DNA of 64,000 nt, from contig OY969917.1 of assembly GCA_963704565.1 (NCBI GenBank), positions 1,984,001 through 2,048,000 of the forward strand. The letters run 5' to 3'. Below the pieces are notes generated by a model. That model was not told the DNA's origin. It was given only the letters and a program-made list of their open reading frames with translations, and searched no databases. Shown piece after piece: positions 15,893 through 24,138 of this stretch (positions are counted from its first letter, which is position 1; each line of letters starts with the position of its first letter). The stretch comes from Rhodoblastus sp963704565. GTDB lineage: Bacteria > Pseudomonadota > Alphaproteobacteria > Rhizobiales > Beijerinckiaceae. The translations under genes were made by a program, and so were the position numbers.

Positions 15893-15921
15893 CTTATATC
15901 GAAGGCGCGCGCCCGCGCCAA
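15893..15921 (-). promoter_or_regulatory. Candidate sigma-70 promoter for secE-nusG
   Basis: On the minus strand TTGGCG (15921-15916) and TATAAG (15898-15893) are separated by exactly 17 bp and point to secE, whose ATG is at 15787. The match to the vegetative consensus is good for GC-rich DNA, but it is read by eye only. Confidence 0.55.
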
Positions 15922-15955
15922 GTTTTTTCTTGACAGGGTTTTACCAGCGGAAACT

Positions 15956-16246
15956 TCAGCGCAAATGCGCGGGCAATCGCGGTCCGCTTTCGATCAGATC
16001 GGCGAAAGCCTCCTCGAAATTCTCGCCGCGCAGGGCGGCGGCGAGGCCGTCGAGCGCCCGGTCGAGTTGCGCCGCCTCCTCTTCTTCGAGCACCCTGATC
16101 GCGGAATCGATATGGACCAGAACCTTGGTCCCGACCGCCTGCGGCCCGACGAGCAGCAGCGACACCCGCCGCTTTTCGTCGCCGCGCGCGCACAAAGCCG
16201 AAAATTCGTCGCCTTCGACGACGGTCATCGGAACCCCAAGACACAT
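15956..16246 (-). CDS. HypC/HupF-type hydrogenase maturation chaperone, orphan
   Basis: A 96 aa protein starting MCLGVPM, with the essential Cys2 and the small beta-barrel pattern of the HypC/HybG/HupF family, which carries the Fe(CN)2CO unit to [NiFe]-hydrogenase large subunits. The C-terminal helix is longer than in minimal HypC. No other hydrogenase gene is in the window. It follows a DUF1614 gene on the same strand with an 83 bp gap, so it may serve a distant hydrogenase or a different partner. Confidence 0.85.
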   Translation of the reverse strand: MCLGVPMTVVEGDEFSALCARGDEKRRVSLLLVGPQAVGTKVLVHIDSAIRVLEEEEAAQLDRALDGLAAALRGENFEEAFADLIESGPRLPAHLR

Positions 16247-16329
16247 GGCCGTTCTCGTCCCAAACTATCGCAGGCCGCCACGCGAACCATGGCCGAAAGC
16301 CAACGCTCCTGCAAGGTCCGGCCGTCGCC

Positions 16330-17067
16330 TCAGGCCGCGCGCGCCCGTCCGGCCGAACCGCCGCCGCCACTGCCGCGCGTGGTGAAACTGGCGAACAGCA
16401 CCGCGATGATTCCGCATAGAAAGATTCCGTCGAAGGCGCCGGCCCCGCCGATCGAGGCCACCGACGCGCCCGAACCCGCCAATTTCCCGAGATTCAGCAG
16501 GTCGGCCCCGATCAGCACGCCCAGGCTGCCGGCGATATAGGCGAGCGGCGCGGCCTGGCGCGGCGACAGAACGAAGGCGACCAGCGCGGTCATGGCGGCG
16601 GGCGCGAAAATCGGCAGGACGATCCCGAATCCGGGAACCGGCCTGGCGATCAGGTGGCAGAAGGCCGCGACCACGGCGGTGGCGATCGTCCCCTTCTCCC
16701 AAAGCCGGTGCAGGCCGAGCAGATAGAAGGACATGAAGCCGGGGATGAGGGCGCCGCCGACATTGACCGCGACGATCGTTCCCGGCCCCGCCATGATCGG
16801 AACGATATAATGCACGCCAAAAAAGGCGATCTCCTCGCCCGCGACAATATGGCGCCCCGGCAGTTCGCCCAAGGGTATGTTGAAATAGCTTCCCACCAGC
16901 GAGCCGATCAACAGCAGATAAGCCGCGCCGGCGCTGACCCCCAGGCGGGTATAGGCATATTTCAGCACGCCGACCTGAAGCAGGACGACCAGAAAAACGA
17001 AGACGACGAACAGGAGCGCGAAAAAGGGAAGCGCAAGGGGGAGGTAAAAGAGTTCGCTGTAAATCAT
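16330..17067 (-). CDS. DUF1614-like membrane protein
   Basis: A 245 aa polytopic membrane protein starting MIYSELFYLPLALPFFALLF, with about seven hydrophobic spans. Internal pieces such as AYLLLIGSLVGSYFNIPLG and GALIPGFMSFYLLG fit the DUF1614 family, whose function is unknown. The ATG at 17067 is chosen because the protein begins at the first membrane helix; the upstream in-frame extension is charged and belongs to the preceding gene. It sits between the chorismate-lyase-like gene and the HypC-like gene on one strand, with short gaps suggesting an operon. Confidence 0.7.
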   Translation of the reverse strand: MIYSELFYLPLALPFFALLFVVFVFLVVLLQVGVLKYAYTRLGVSAGAAYLLLIGSLVGSYFNIPLGELPGRHIVAGEEIAFFGVHYIVPIMAGPGTIVAVNVGGALIPGFMSFYLLGLHRLWEKGTIATAVVAAFCHLIARPVPGFGIVLPIFAPAAMTALVAFVLSPRQAAPLAYIAGSLGVLIGADLLNLGKLAGSGASVASIGGAGAFDGIFLCGIIAVLFASFTTRGSGGGGSAGRARAA

Positions 17068-17096
17068 GACGGCGTTTCCACGGACGGCAAGGAAAA

Positions 17097-17771
17097 CTAT
17101 TGCGCGCTGTCGGGCGGGAAATCCAGAACGTCGCGCCGGTAGACCTCGTCCACCTCGGAAAAGGGCAGATTGTCCTTGGTGTAAAGCACGGCGCGATGTT
17201 CGAACAGGGCCTGGGGCGGCGCGAGATTTTCCGCGTCGCCGGGCGCGGCGAGCGGCGACCACAAAAGCCTGACCTCGAACGTCCGCCGCCACAGGCCAAG
17301 CGGGCGCACCACCCGGCCGAAAGGCGCATGGGTGGTCTCCAGCGCGCGATTCATCTCCGGCGTCAGCCGCGACGGCAGATACCAGTTGTCCGCCTCGGAC
17401 AGCACATGATCGCCGCAACGCAGCCGCACATGGCGATAGTTCACCGGCTCGTCCGGCCCGATTCCCAGCCGCCGGCGCTGCTCCGGCGACAGGGGCCTGG
17501 GCGCGGCGCCCTCGACCTTTTCGGCGACCAGTCTGGGATCGCGCGCCAAGCGATGCGCCCCGCACCATTTTTCGAGACTGACCGTCGCGCTGGGGCTGGC
17601 GAGAATTTCGGCGTTCAGCGTCTCCAGCAAAGCCGTCGCCCGCCAGCGGTTCAGCAGCGTATTGGGCCAGCGGACCTCGGCCTTGGCGATCGCGAAAGGC
17701 GAAAGCAACAGCCAGAGCCAGGCGAGCGGCGCCGCTTTGCGCAAGAGTCCGGCTCCACGATGAAAAAGCAA
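17097..17771 (-). CDS. Exported chorismate-lyase-like (UbiC/DUF98-type) protein
   Basis: About 224 aa. An N-terminal hydrophobic segment (LAWLWLLLSPFAIAKAE) looks like a signal peptide. The body has the UbiC/DUF98 pattern: a conserved Arg in YRHVRLRCGDHVLSEADNWYLP and the later LGLWRRTFEV. UbiC cleaves chorismate to 4-hydroxybenzoate in the cytoplasm, so an exported version probably does something else. The start is uncertain: TTG 17771 or the in-frame TTG at 17744, better placed behind GTGGAG. It leads a minus-strand run with the DUF1614 and HypC-like genes. Confidence 0.6.
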   Translation of the reverse strand: MLFHRGAGLLRKAAPLAWLWLLLSPFAIAKAEVRWPNTLLNRWRATALLETLNAEILASPSATVSLEKWCGAHRLARDPRLVAEKVEGAAPRPLSPEQRRRLGIGPDEPVNYRHVRLRCGDHVLSEADNWYLPSRLTPEMNRALETTHAPFGRVVRPLGLWRRTFEVRLLWSPLAAPGDAENLAPPQALFEHRAVLYTKDNLPFSEVDEVYRRDVLDFPPDSAQ

Positions 17772-18096
17772 AGGCAGCCTCCGTCCCGGCGCTTTATTGC
17801 CGAGGTTTTACGGCCCGTTGGCCGCCAAAGTCCAGAAGGCCGGCGCCATGGATAGCGCCAGGCGCCAGCCCGCGTCTTGCGCGAGGCAGGCGTCGCTCTC
17901 GCGCCCAGCGCCTTGAACAAGCCGATGCTGGAAAAGCTGACCGCCCGGCGCGAAGCCGCCTGAGCCGCATCGAAGCTACCGCCCGGCGGGAGGCCGGCCG
18001 GGTCAAAATTTTGAGGGCGCGGGGCTGGCGGGATCGAATCGCTTGGGCTGATCGGCGATAAATCGGAGCCGCGCGGCGCCGCCCCGGCGACCGCGT
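17772..18096. other. Gene-free 325 bp spacer after ribB
   Basis: I see no convincing gene. A small stem (accgcg/cgcggt, 18090-18107) straddles the ribB stop, and a 12 bp palindrome tcaaaattttga lies at 18003-18014. A plus-strand frame ending at about 17962 reads like a short protein tail (EAGVALAPSALNKPMLEK) and could be a gene remnant, but no start or family can be given. Confidence 0.4.
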
Positions 18097-19410
18097 TCAA
18101 TCGCGGTCTTCCGTGCCCGTAATCTCGATGCCGAAGCCCGACAGGCCGACATATTTGCGCGGAGCCTTGGTGCGCAAACGGATCGAGACGACGCCGAGAT
18201 CGCGCAGGATCTGGGCGCCGACGCCGATGTCGAGCCAGTTGCGGGCGCGCTCCGTCTCGGTTCCGTTTTCCTGCGGCTGGCCGACCAGATTGGCCGGCAC
18301 GCCGGCCGCGCCGTCGCGCAGATAGACCAGAACGCCGCGCCCCTGGCGGGCGAAGGACTCGAGCGCCGAAGCGATCGCGCCGCCGCCGCCGAACACGTCG
18401 CCGAGAATGTCGGCGCGGTGGAGGCGGGCCGGAACGTTCTGGCCCTCGCCGATCTCGCCCGCGACCAGAGCGAAATGCTGGACCGAATCGAAAGGCGTGA
18501 CAAAAGCATGGCCGGTGAAATCGCCGAAGCGCGTCTTGACCGGGAAGGTCGCGACGCGCTCGACCAGCTTCTCGCGCGCCTGCCGGTAAGCGATGAGATC
18601 GGCGACCGAAATCTGCCGCAGATTGTGTTTTTCGGCGAAAGTCGCGATCTGCGGCCCGACCATCACCGTGCCGTCGTCATTGGCGAGTTCGCAGATGACG
18701 CCGACCGGCGGCAATCCGGCAAGGTTGCACAGATCGACGGCGGCTTCGGTATGGCCGGAGCGCATCAGCACCCCGCCCTCGCGCGCCACCAGCGGAAAGA
18801 CATGGCCGGGGCGGACGAAATCGCCCGAGCCGAGATTGTTGTTGGCCAGCCCCTGCACGGTGTTGGAGCGCTGTTCCGCCGAAATGCCGGTGGTCAGCCC
18901 GTGCTTCACGTCCACCGATACGGTGAAGGCGGTGCCGAGCGGCGCGTCGTTTTCCGCCACCATCGGGTTGAGATGAAGCCGCCGGGCCTCGGCGCCGCTC
19001 AGGGGGGCGCAGACGATGCCGCAGCAATTGCGGATGATGAAGGCCATTTTCTCCGGCGTGCACAGGCCCGCCGCCATCACCAGATCGCCTTCGTTCTCGC
19101 GGTCGTCGTCGTCGGTCACGACCACGATCTCGCCGCGCTTGATGGCCTCAATGGCCTGGGTCACCGAATGAGTCATTTGATGGTTCACTTGGCCTCCTCC
19201 CATCTTGTCCTGAACCCCAACCTCGGGCAGAAAGTCGTTTGGCGTCACGGCGCCGCCGGTTTCGCGCGCGATTGATTGAGCCGTCTCGCGCGACATCCAG
19301 ACGCTCTGCTGATTGCACAACTGGCTCACGGCGCCGGGCGTGAGGCCGAGCCGCCGCGAGAATTCGGTCCGGCTGACGCCGGACTTGCGCAACCAATCCG
19401 CCAGTTTCAT
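18097..19410 (-). CDS. ribB: HTH / 3,4-dihydroxy-2-butanone-4-phosphate synthase / degenerate RibA fusion
   Basis: A 437 aa protein in three parts. Residues 1-60 form a Cro/C1-type helix-turn-helix (SRTEFSRRLGLTPGAVSQL). The middle is RibB, making the four-carbon riboflavin precursor from ribulose 5-phosphate, with the metal loop DDDDRENEGDLV and GHTEAAVDLC intact. The C-terminus is RibA-like but lacks the zinc cysteines (HRADILGDVFGGGG where HSECLTGD...CDC is expected), so it should have no GTP cyclohydrolase II activity (RibBX type). ATG 19410 starts at the HTH; TTG 19464 is possible. A palindrome lies 29 bp upstream. Confidence 0.93.
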   Translation of the reverse strand: MKLADWLRKSGVSRTEFSRRLGLTPGAVSQLCNQQSVWMSRETAQSIARETGGAVTPNDFLPEVGVQDKMGGGQVNHQMTHSVTQAIEAIKRGEIVVVTDDDDRENEGDLVMAAGLCTPEKMAFIIRNCCGIVCAPLSGAEARRLHLNPMVAENDAPLGTAFTVSVDVKHGLTTGISAEQRSNTVQGLANNNLGSGDFVRPGHVFPLVAREGGVLMRSGHTEAAVDLCNLAGLPPVGVICELANDDGTVMVGPQIATFAEKHNLRQISVADLIAYRQAREKLVERVATFPVKTRFGDFTGHAFVTPFDSVQHFALVAGEIGEGQNVPARLHRADILGDVFGGGGAIASALESFARQGRGVLVYLRDGAAGVPANLVGQPQENGTETERARNWLDIGVGAQILRDLGVVSIRLRTKAPRKYVGLSGFGIEITGTEDRD

Positions 19411-19438
19411 GGCCGGAGAAGCTACAGGAAATTGGAAC

Positions 19439-19496
19439 TTTAGCAATGCTAAAATTCTCTCCAAAGCTCGTGCGGGGCGTTTTTAGTATTGCTGCG
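19439..19496. promoter_or_regulatory. Candidate paired operator between ribB and the glycosidase gene
   Basis: A perfect 15 bp palindrome TTTAGCA-A-TGCTAAA lies at 19439-19453. A partial second copy, TTTAGTA-T-TGCTGCG, lies at 19482-19496, with centres 43 bp apart (about four helical turns). The site sits in the divergent spacer, 29 bp before the ribB ATG and over the start codon of the glycosidase gene. The HTH on RibB is an obvious candidate binder; that link is inference. Confidence 0.55.
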
Positions 19497-20243
19497 TGGG
19501 TCGGTCTGGCCCTGGCGCCGGCCGCAAAAGCCGTGGCCGCGCCCTTTCCGTTTTTCGGCGACGCCGCCGGGCCTTGCGCCAATCTGGTAGCCGACGGGTA
19601 TTCTTACACCATCTGCCGATTCGATCCGGCCAAGAGCGATCTGCGCCTGTTCTGGCGGGCGCCCAACAAGGCGCCTTTGGGCAGTTTCGAGGCGGCGGCG
19701 ACCATGCTCGCGCCCGACGAAAAGCTGGTCTTCGCCATGAACGCCGGCATGTTCGACGACAAACAGGCGCCGCTCGGGCTCTATATCGAGAAGGGCGTCG
19801 AACTGAAACGCGTCAACCTGCGCGGCGGCGGCGGCAATTTCCACCTCACGCCCAATGGCGTGTTTTATGTCGGCGGCGGCAAGGCCGGCGTGCTGGAGAC
19901 CTCCGAATTTATACAAAAACGCCCCAAGGCGGATTACGCCACCCAGTCCGGCCCGATGCTGGTGGTGAACGGCACGATCCATCCGCGCATCAACGCCGCC
20001 GGCGTTTCGGAGAAAATCAGGAACGGCGTCGGAATCGACGGCAAAGGCGAGGCGGTTTTCGCCATTTCCAACCAGCCGGTGACCTTTTATCGCTTCGCCA
20101 GCCTGTTCCACGACGTTCTGGGCTGCGACAACGCGCTCTTTCTCGACGGCTCGATTTCCGCGCTTTACGCCCCCAATCTCGGCCGCAACGATTTTCTCAT
20201 GCCGATGGGGCCGATGATCGGGGCGGTGGAAAAGGCGCGGTAG
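19446..20243 (+). CDS. Exported phosphodiester glycosidase family protein (NAGPA/DUF2233-like)
   Basis: 265 aa with a signal peptide (cleavage probably near AAKAVAAP) and a single phosphodiester glycosidase domain. Typical stretches are VFAMNAGMFDD, LTPNGVFYV, TQSGPMLVVNG and the C-terminal CDNALFLDGS. Relatives remove sugars from phosphodiester-linked glycans or teichoic-acid-like polymers; the substrate here is unknown. The start may be ATG 19446 or GTG 19470; both leave a usable signal peptide. It is divergent from ribB and shares the palindromic spacer. Confidence 0.85.
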   Translation: MLKFSPKLVRGVFSIAAWVGLALAPAAKAVAAPFPFFGDAAGPCANLVADGYSYTICRFDPAKSDLRLFWRAPNKAPLGSFEAAATMLAPDEKLVFAMNAGMFDDKQAPLGLYIEKGVELKRVNLRGGGGNFHLTPNGVFYVGGGKAGVLETSEFIQKRPKADYATQSGPMLVVNGTIHPRINAAGVSEKIRNGVGIDGKGEAVFAISNQPVTFYRFASLFHDVLGCDNALFLDGSISALYAPNLGRNDFLMPMGPMIGAVEKAR

Positions 20244-20551
20244 CTGGCGGAATCCGACACTTGGCGCCCTCGCGAGATGGCGGCGCTCGGCTCATTGCTG
20301 ACCGATCCTAATCGGGTCGGCCACAGTCTCATCATCAGCCAATAGCCGCCATCGCACATTGCAAAACTCAAAAAATTCCGCATGACGTAGAAAGCCCGCC
20401 TTTGGCGGGCTTCGCTATTTCCACAATGGCGAGGTAAGGCTAAGGCTCCAATTCGCTTTGAATGAGAAAGAAGTCCTGAACCACCTCTGGAGCGCTTTGC
20501 AAAAGTCGCCACGCCATGATTCTGTAGGGTCTCCACGGAGACAATTCGCCG
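20244..20551. other. 308 bp spacer with a terminator-like hairpin before the transposase
   Basis: The spacer contains a stem aagcccgcc-TTT-ggcgggctt at 20392-20412, a likely terminator for the glycosidase gene. A 33-codon open stretch continues in frame after the glycosidase stop and is probably chance. A GTCTCC/GGAGAC palindrome lies just before the transposase ATG. The left end of the insertion sequence must lie here, but I could not pair terminal inverted repeats by eye. Confidence 0.5.
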
Positions 20552-21514
20552 ATGTCGCGCCGTTGCTTTGACCAACCTTCACTCGCTGACGCTTTCGTTA
20601 AGGCCTATTCGAAAGGCGGCGGCTTCCTGGAAGATTTGCTCAAGACCATTGACTGGTCGGCCTTTGACGTTTTGTTTGCGCAAATCAACGCCAATGCCAA
20701 GGGCGCGCCAGGATACCCGCCGCTGACGCTGTTTAAGATCGTTCTTTTACAGCAATGGTACAATCTGTCCGACCCGCAGGCCGAGGAGGCCGTGCGTGAT
20801 CGGATTTCGTTCCGGCGCTTTTGCGGCATCCCGCTCGACGCCGAGACGCCGGACCATTCGTCAATCTGGCGTTTCCGGCAGACGGTCGAAAAGCTTGGCC
20901 TGTCAGAGAAGCTGCTGGCCGAGATCAACCGCCAACTCGACGCGCGAGGGCTGATCGTCAAGAGAGGAACGCTGGTCGATGCGACGATCATCGCTGCGGC
21001 GGTGAAGCGGCCGCCTTATGAAGAGGGTCAAGTCAATCCGCGCGATCCCGACGCCGGCTTCACGATCAAGAACGACAAGACCTCTTTCGGCTACAAGGCC
21101 CATATCGCCGTGGACGAGGAAAGCGATCTGATCCGGCAGGCGGAAATGACCTCCGCCGACCTGCACGACAGCCAGCGCGGCGAGGCGATGATCCAGGGCG
21201 ACGAAGAGGCCTATTACGCGGACAAAGCTTACGACAGCAAAGCCCTGCGAGAAAAGCTCGCTTCGCTCGGCATCGACGACAAGATCGCCTACAAGGCCAA
21301 GCGCAACAAGCCGCTGAAAAACTGGCAGAAGTGGTTCAACACGACGGCTTCAAGTGTGCGCTCCGGCGTCGAGCGGGCCAACGCGACGATGAAAAATTGG
21401 TATGGCATGGCGCGGGTTCGTTATCGCGGGCTCGCGCGCAACAATTGTCATCTGCAATTCGTCGCCTGTGCGATGAATATGAAACGGGCGCGGGTTCTGC
21501 TCCGGGCAGCGTGA
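20552..21514 (+). CDS. IS5-family transposase
   Basis: A 320 aa DDE transposase. The catalytic residues fit LVDATII (first Asp), YYADKAYD (second Asp) and GVERANATMK (Glu), with the IS5-typical N-terminal block (LFKIVLLQQWYNLSDPQAEEAVRDRISFRRF, given as a region) and the YRGLARNN C-terminus. The frame is complete without stops or frameshifts, so the element may still be active. It stands beside the AT-richer HEPN module at the left end of the accessory patch. Confidence 0.95.
   Translation: MSRRCFDQPSLADAFVKAYSKGGGFLEDLLKTIDWSAFDVLFAQINANAKGAPGYPPLTLFKIVLLQQWYNLSDPQAEEAVRDRISFRRFCGIPLDAETPDHSSIWRFRQTVEKLGLSEKLLAEINRQLDARGLIVKRGTLVDATIIAAAVKRPPYEEGQVNPRDPDAGFTIKNDKTSFGYKAHIAVDEESDLIRQAEMTSADLHDSQRGEAMIQGDEEAYYADKAYDSKALREKLASLGIDDKIAYKAKRNKPLKNWQKWFNTTASSVRSGVERANATMKNWYGMARVRYRGLARNNCHLQFVACAMNMKRARVLLRAA
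20552..21514 (+). mobile_element. IS5-type insertion sequence (ends unresolved)
   Basis: The span given covers only the transposase gene. The true ends should lie within about 100 bp on each side. The 10-mer agccgccatc occurs on both sides (20344 and 21572) in the same orientation, but this is too short to call a target duplication. Confidence 0.55.
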
Positions 21515-21624
21515 GGCCGTCCAGACGGGAGAATTGCGTCCAAATTGGGAGATGAGGGCGAAATGAGGCGGTAGCCGCCATCAAATCGGCTCGGATTTGC
21601 GCCCTATAGGGCGATATCTGCGCT

Positions 21625-22110
21625 TCAGCGCAGTGGCGAAACCGCCGAGCACATAGACCAATAGCCTTTTTCAAAGCGCTCCTCTGTTACATCGATGCGA
21701 GATGCCAACAGCGTTCCGTGGGCGATTTGATTTCGCATATTATAATATCGTATCACCTTTTTCCATGCGCAATCAGCACCGCGATCTTTATCGAGCACCA
21801 GTGCTGCGCGATTTTCGAATTTTAAGCCAGATAACCTCTTATCGTCAGGGTCATAGAACTCCCATCCCCTTCGAGTTGCGCGATTTGCGCTGCCGCGTCG
21901 TGTACGAATTGCGCTACGACATGCTTCGTCAATCGCTGTTTCCAACTGTCCCCAACCGAAAATGAAGTAAGACTGATCATTGAGTCTTTGCTTAACTTCA
22001 ATTCTGACAGCCTTCGGCCCGTCAGAAGCTGCGACGGCGGCACTCCGCTCTACCTCGAACACGTTATCAATTTCGAGATACAAAGCTTCTATGGCTGGAA
22101 GTTCTCTCAT
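21625..22110 (-). CDS. HEPN-motif protein, second gene of a coupled pair
   Basis: 161 aa, not assignable to a named family. Near the C-terminus it has R126-NQIA-H131 within a helical context (RYYNMRNQIAHG), the Rx4-6H signature of HEPN ribonucleases found in toxins, abortive-infection and CRISPR proteins. The N-terminal half is helical (FIFGWGQLETAIDEACRSAI), as in HEPN four-helix bundles. The ATG at 22110 overlaps the upstream stop in an ATGA, showing translational coupling. Base composition is visibly more AT-rich than the neighbours, and an IS lies next to it, suggesting horizontal acquisition. Confidence 0.7.
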   Translation of the reverse strand: MRELPAIEALYLEIDNVFEVERSAAVAASDGPKAVRIEVKQRLNDQSYFIFGWGQLETAIDEACRSAIRTRRGSANRATRRGWEFYDPDDKRLSGLKFENRAALVLDKDRGADCAWKKVIRYYNMRNQIAHGTLLASRIDVTEERFEKGYWSMCSAVSPLR

Positions 22111-22547
22111 ACTTTTAAAAGGGAACAGAATGTTTGCTGGGTGACGGGGTGACGGTTCTGCCGATTTGAAAGCGGTGTAAAAATCCAAGATGGCGAAGCG
22201 AAATTTTCGGCAGTGTCCACGATGATGTACTGATTTTGTCCAACAATCATGTCGAGTCGGCCGTTTGCGCCAATGATCCAAAGGCCCCGAGGCTCGATTT
22301 TGGCGACAGGGACGCTATCGCGAGTTATTTCCAAAATTGGCAGCTTTCTGGCTGCGACCCCAAACTTTTGCATCATCTCTTCGTGCATAAGCATTGTTCG
22401 ATCGTGCCGTGCTGAATATCCGTCAGGCAGCCAACTTTCGATCTGAGTGTACAACCCGACTATGCGATCGTGCCAGTCTGCCACGCGCTGCTCGACGTGT
22501 TGTGGCGTTATTTCTGTCTCTGTGACCTCTTCGAGCACCCTAGGCAT
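22107..22547 (-). CDS. Unknown protein, first gene of the HEPN pair
   Basis: 146 aa from ATG 22547 with GGAG six bases upstream. I do not recognise the family. The N-terminal half is polar and helical (VEQRVADWHDRIVGLYTQIESWL). The C-terminal half looks like beta-strands (GLWIIGANGRLDMIV ... YIIVDTAENF). No signal peptide or membrane segment is seen. It ends in an ATGA overlap with the HEPN gene, so the two are made together. By analogy with HEPN toxin modules it could be the cognate antitoxin or a sensor, which is inference. Confidence 0.6.
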   Translation of the reverse strand: MPRVLEEVTETEITPQHVEQRVADWHDRIVGLYTQIESWLPDGYSARHDRTMLMHEEMMQKFGVAARKLPILEITRDSVPVAKIEPRGLWIIGANGRLDMIVGQNQYIIVDTAENFASPSWIFTPLSNRQNRHPVTQQTFCSLLKV

Positions 22548-22892
22548 CAAAAGCTCCGCTATAGAATTGCGTATTGGGAGAGCGCCTCAGTTTCATGCGG
22601 ACATAGCACAAAACCCTCTGTGCTGTCACATGAGGCGATACGGTTTGGGGAATGATCGCGCTTGCGCCCGCGCTCTACGGGCAGAATTCAAGCAGGCCTT
22701 GTGAAAACTCGCGGTTGGGCCGAAAACGGGCTCGTCCAAGGCGAATTTTTCCGTATGGCCGGCTTCTGGTCACTCAAAACGGGCGAAAATTCCACAAAAA
22801 CAGGATTGGTCAACGATGCGTCCGAGTTTCCACACGATCTGCAAGAACTTTGCGGGAACGCGAGCCAAGCGTCAGATTTCAACGCCTCGTTT
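22548..22892. other. 345 bp spacer between aroC and the HEPN pair
   Basis: There is no credible gene on either strand. The composition shifts from AT-richer near the HEPN pair to GC-rich near aroC. I saw no tRNA, clear promoter or direct repeat marking the island edge. The promoter of the two-gene module must lie here. Confidence 0.4.
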
Positions 22893-24002
22893 TCACCGCG
22901 CAAACGGCCACGCAAATCCTTCGCCCTGCTGGCCGCGATGCCTCAAAAAATGATCGGCCAGGACGCAGGCGACCATGGCTTCGGCGATGGGGGCGGCGCG
23001 CACGCCGACGCAGGGGTCGTGGCGGCCTTTTGTGCGCAAATCCACTTCCGCGCCATAGCGGTCGACCGAACGGCGAAGCGTCAGGATCGACGAGGTCGGC
23101 TTGACCGCGAAACGCGCGACGATCGGCTGGCCGGTGGAAATGCCGCCGAGAATCCCCCCGGCGTGATTGGCCAGAAAAACCGGCCCGTCATTGCCGGCGC
23201 GCATTTCGTCGGCGTTTTGCTCGCCGGTGAGTTCGGCGGAAGCGAAACCGTCGCCGATCTCCACGCCCTTGACCGCGTTGATCGACATCAGCGCCGCCGC
23301 GATGTCGGTGTCGAGCTTGCCATAGACGGGCGCGCCCCAGCCGGGCGGCACGCCCTCGGCCACCACTTCCAGCACCGCGCCGATCGACGAGCCCGCCTTG
23401 CGGATTTCATCGAGATAGTCCGCCCATTCGAGCGCCGTCTGCCGGTCCGGGCAGAACAGCGGGTTGCGCGAAACCTCACCCCAATCCCAGCGCGAACGAT
23501 CGATTTTTTTCGCGCCGACCTGGATGAGCGCGGCGCGGATTTTCACCTCGGGGATGACTTTTCGCGCCACCGCCCCCGCCGCCACCCGCGCCGCCGTCTC
23601 GCGCGCCGAGGACCGCCCGCCGCCGCGATAATCGCGAAAGCCATATTTCACGTCATAGACATAATCGGCGTGGCCGGGACGGTAAGAGTCCTTGATCTCC
23701 CCGTAATCCTTCGAGCGCTGGTCGGTGTTTTCGATCATCAAAGCGATCGGCGCGCCGGTGGTCCGCTGCACGCCGTCGTCGCCCGCCATCACGCCGGAAA
23801 GAATCCTGACCGCGTCGGCCTCCTGGCGCTGGGTGGTGAAGCGCGACTGGCCCGGACGGCGCAGATCCAGCCATTGCTGGATTTCCGCCGCCTCCAGCGG
23901 AAGGCGCGATGGACAGCCGTCCACCACGCAGCCCAAGGCAGGCCCGTGGCTTTCGCCGAAAGTGGTGACGCGGAAGAGATGCCCGAAAGTGTTATGCGAC
24001 AT
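22893..24002 (-). CDS. aroC: Chorismate synthase
   Basis: Last shikimate-pathway enzyme, converting EPSP to chorismate with reduced FMN. The product is 369 aa, starting MSHNTFGHLFRVTTFGESHG, which includes signature 1 (GESHG). The RPGHADYVYDVKYGFRDYRGG and GGRSSARETAARVAAGA signatures are intact. Length is normal. The ATG at 24002 gives the family N-terminus, although no strong ribosome binding site precedes it. It is monocistronic here and divergent from the DUF1499 gene. Confidence 0.97.
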   Translation of the reverse strand: MSHNTFGHLFRVTTFGESHGPALGCVVDGCPSRLPLEAAEIQQWLDLRRPGQSRFTTQRQEADAVRILSGVMAGDDGVQRTTGAPIALMIENTDQRSKDYGEIKDSYRPGHADYVYDVKYGFRDYRGGGRSSARETAARVAAGAVARKVIPEVKIRAALIQVGAKKIDRSRWDWGEVSRNPLFCPDRQTALEWADYLDEIRKAGSSIGAVLEVVAEGVPPGWGAPVYGKLDTDIAAALMSINAVKGVEIGDGFASAELTGEQNADEMRAGNDGPVFLANHAGGILGGISTGQPIVARFAVKPTSSILTLRRSVDRYGAEVDLRTKGRHDPCVGVRAAPIAEAMVACVLADHFLRHRGQQGEGFAWPFAR

Positions 24003-24138
24003 GGCGGCCGGACCGGAGAAAGGGACGTTTGGTTCTAACCTCAAAGCGGGCGAAAGGCCAAATCGCCGCCGCTTGCATCGCAGCCCCCGCGGCGATACCA
24101 AATTACGCAGCGCGTTTTTCATGGGCGTTGGGCGGAAC

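Noticed and set aside
15788..15955. tRNA-Trp upstream of secE
   Set aside because: Common in bacteria, but no cloverleaf or CCA anticodon arm could be drawn here.
19411..19464. Longer ribB product starting at TTG 19464
   Set aside because: It adds 18 residues before the HTH that do not look conserved and would place the operator palindrome inside the gene; ATG 19410 is simpler.
20244..20342. Stop-codon read-through extension of the phosphodiester glycosidase
   Set aside because: The 33 open codons after the stop match no known extension of the family and lie before the hairpin; chance is sufficient.
20440..21620. Terminal inverted repeats and target duplication of the IS5 element
   Set aside because: Small palindromes occur on both sides, but none pair across the element convincingly by eye.
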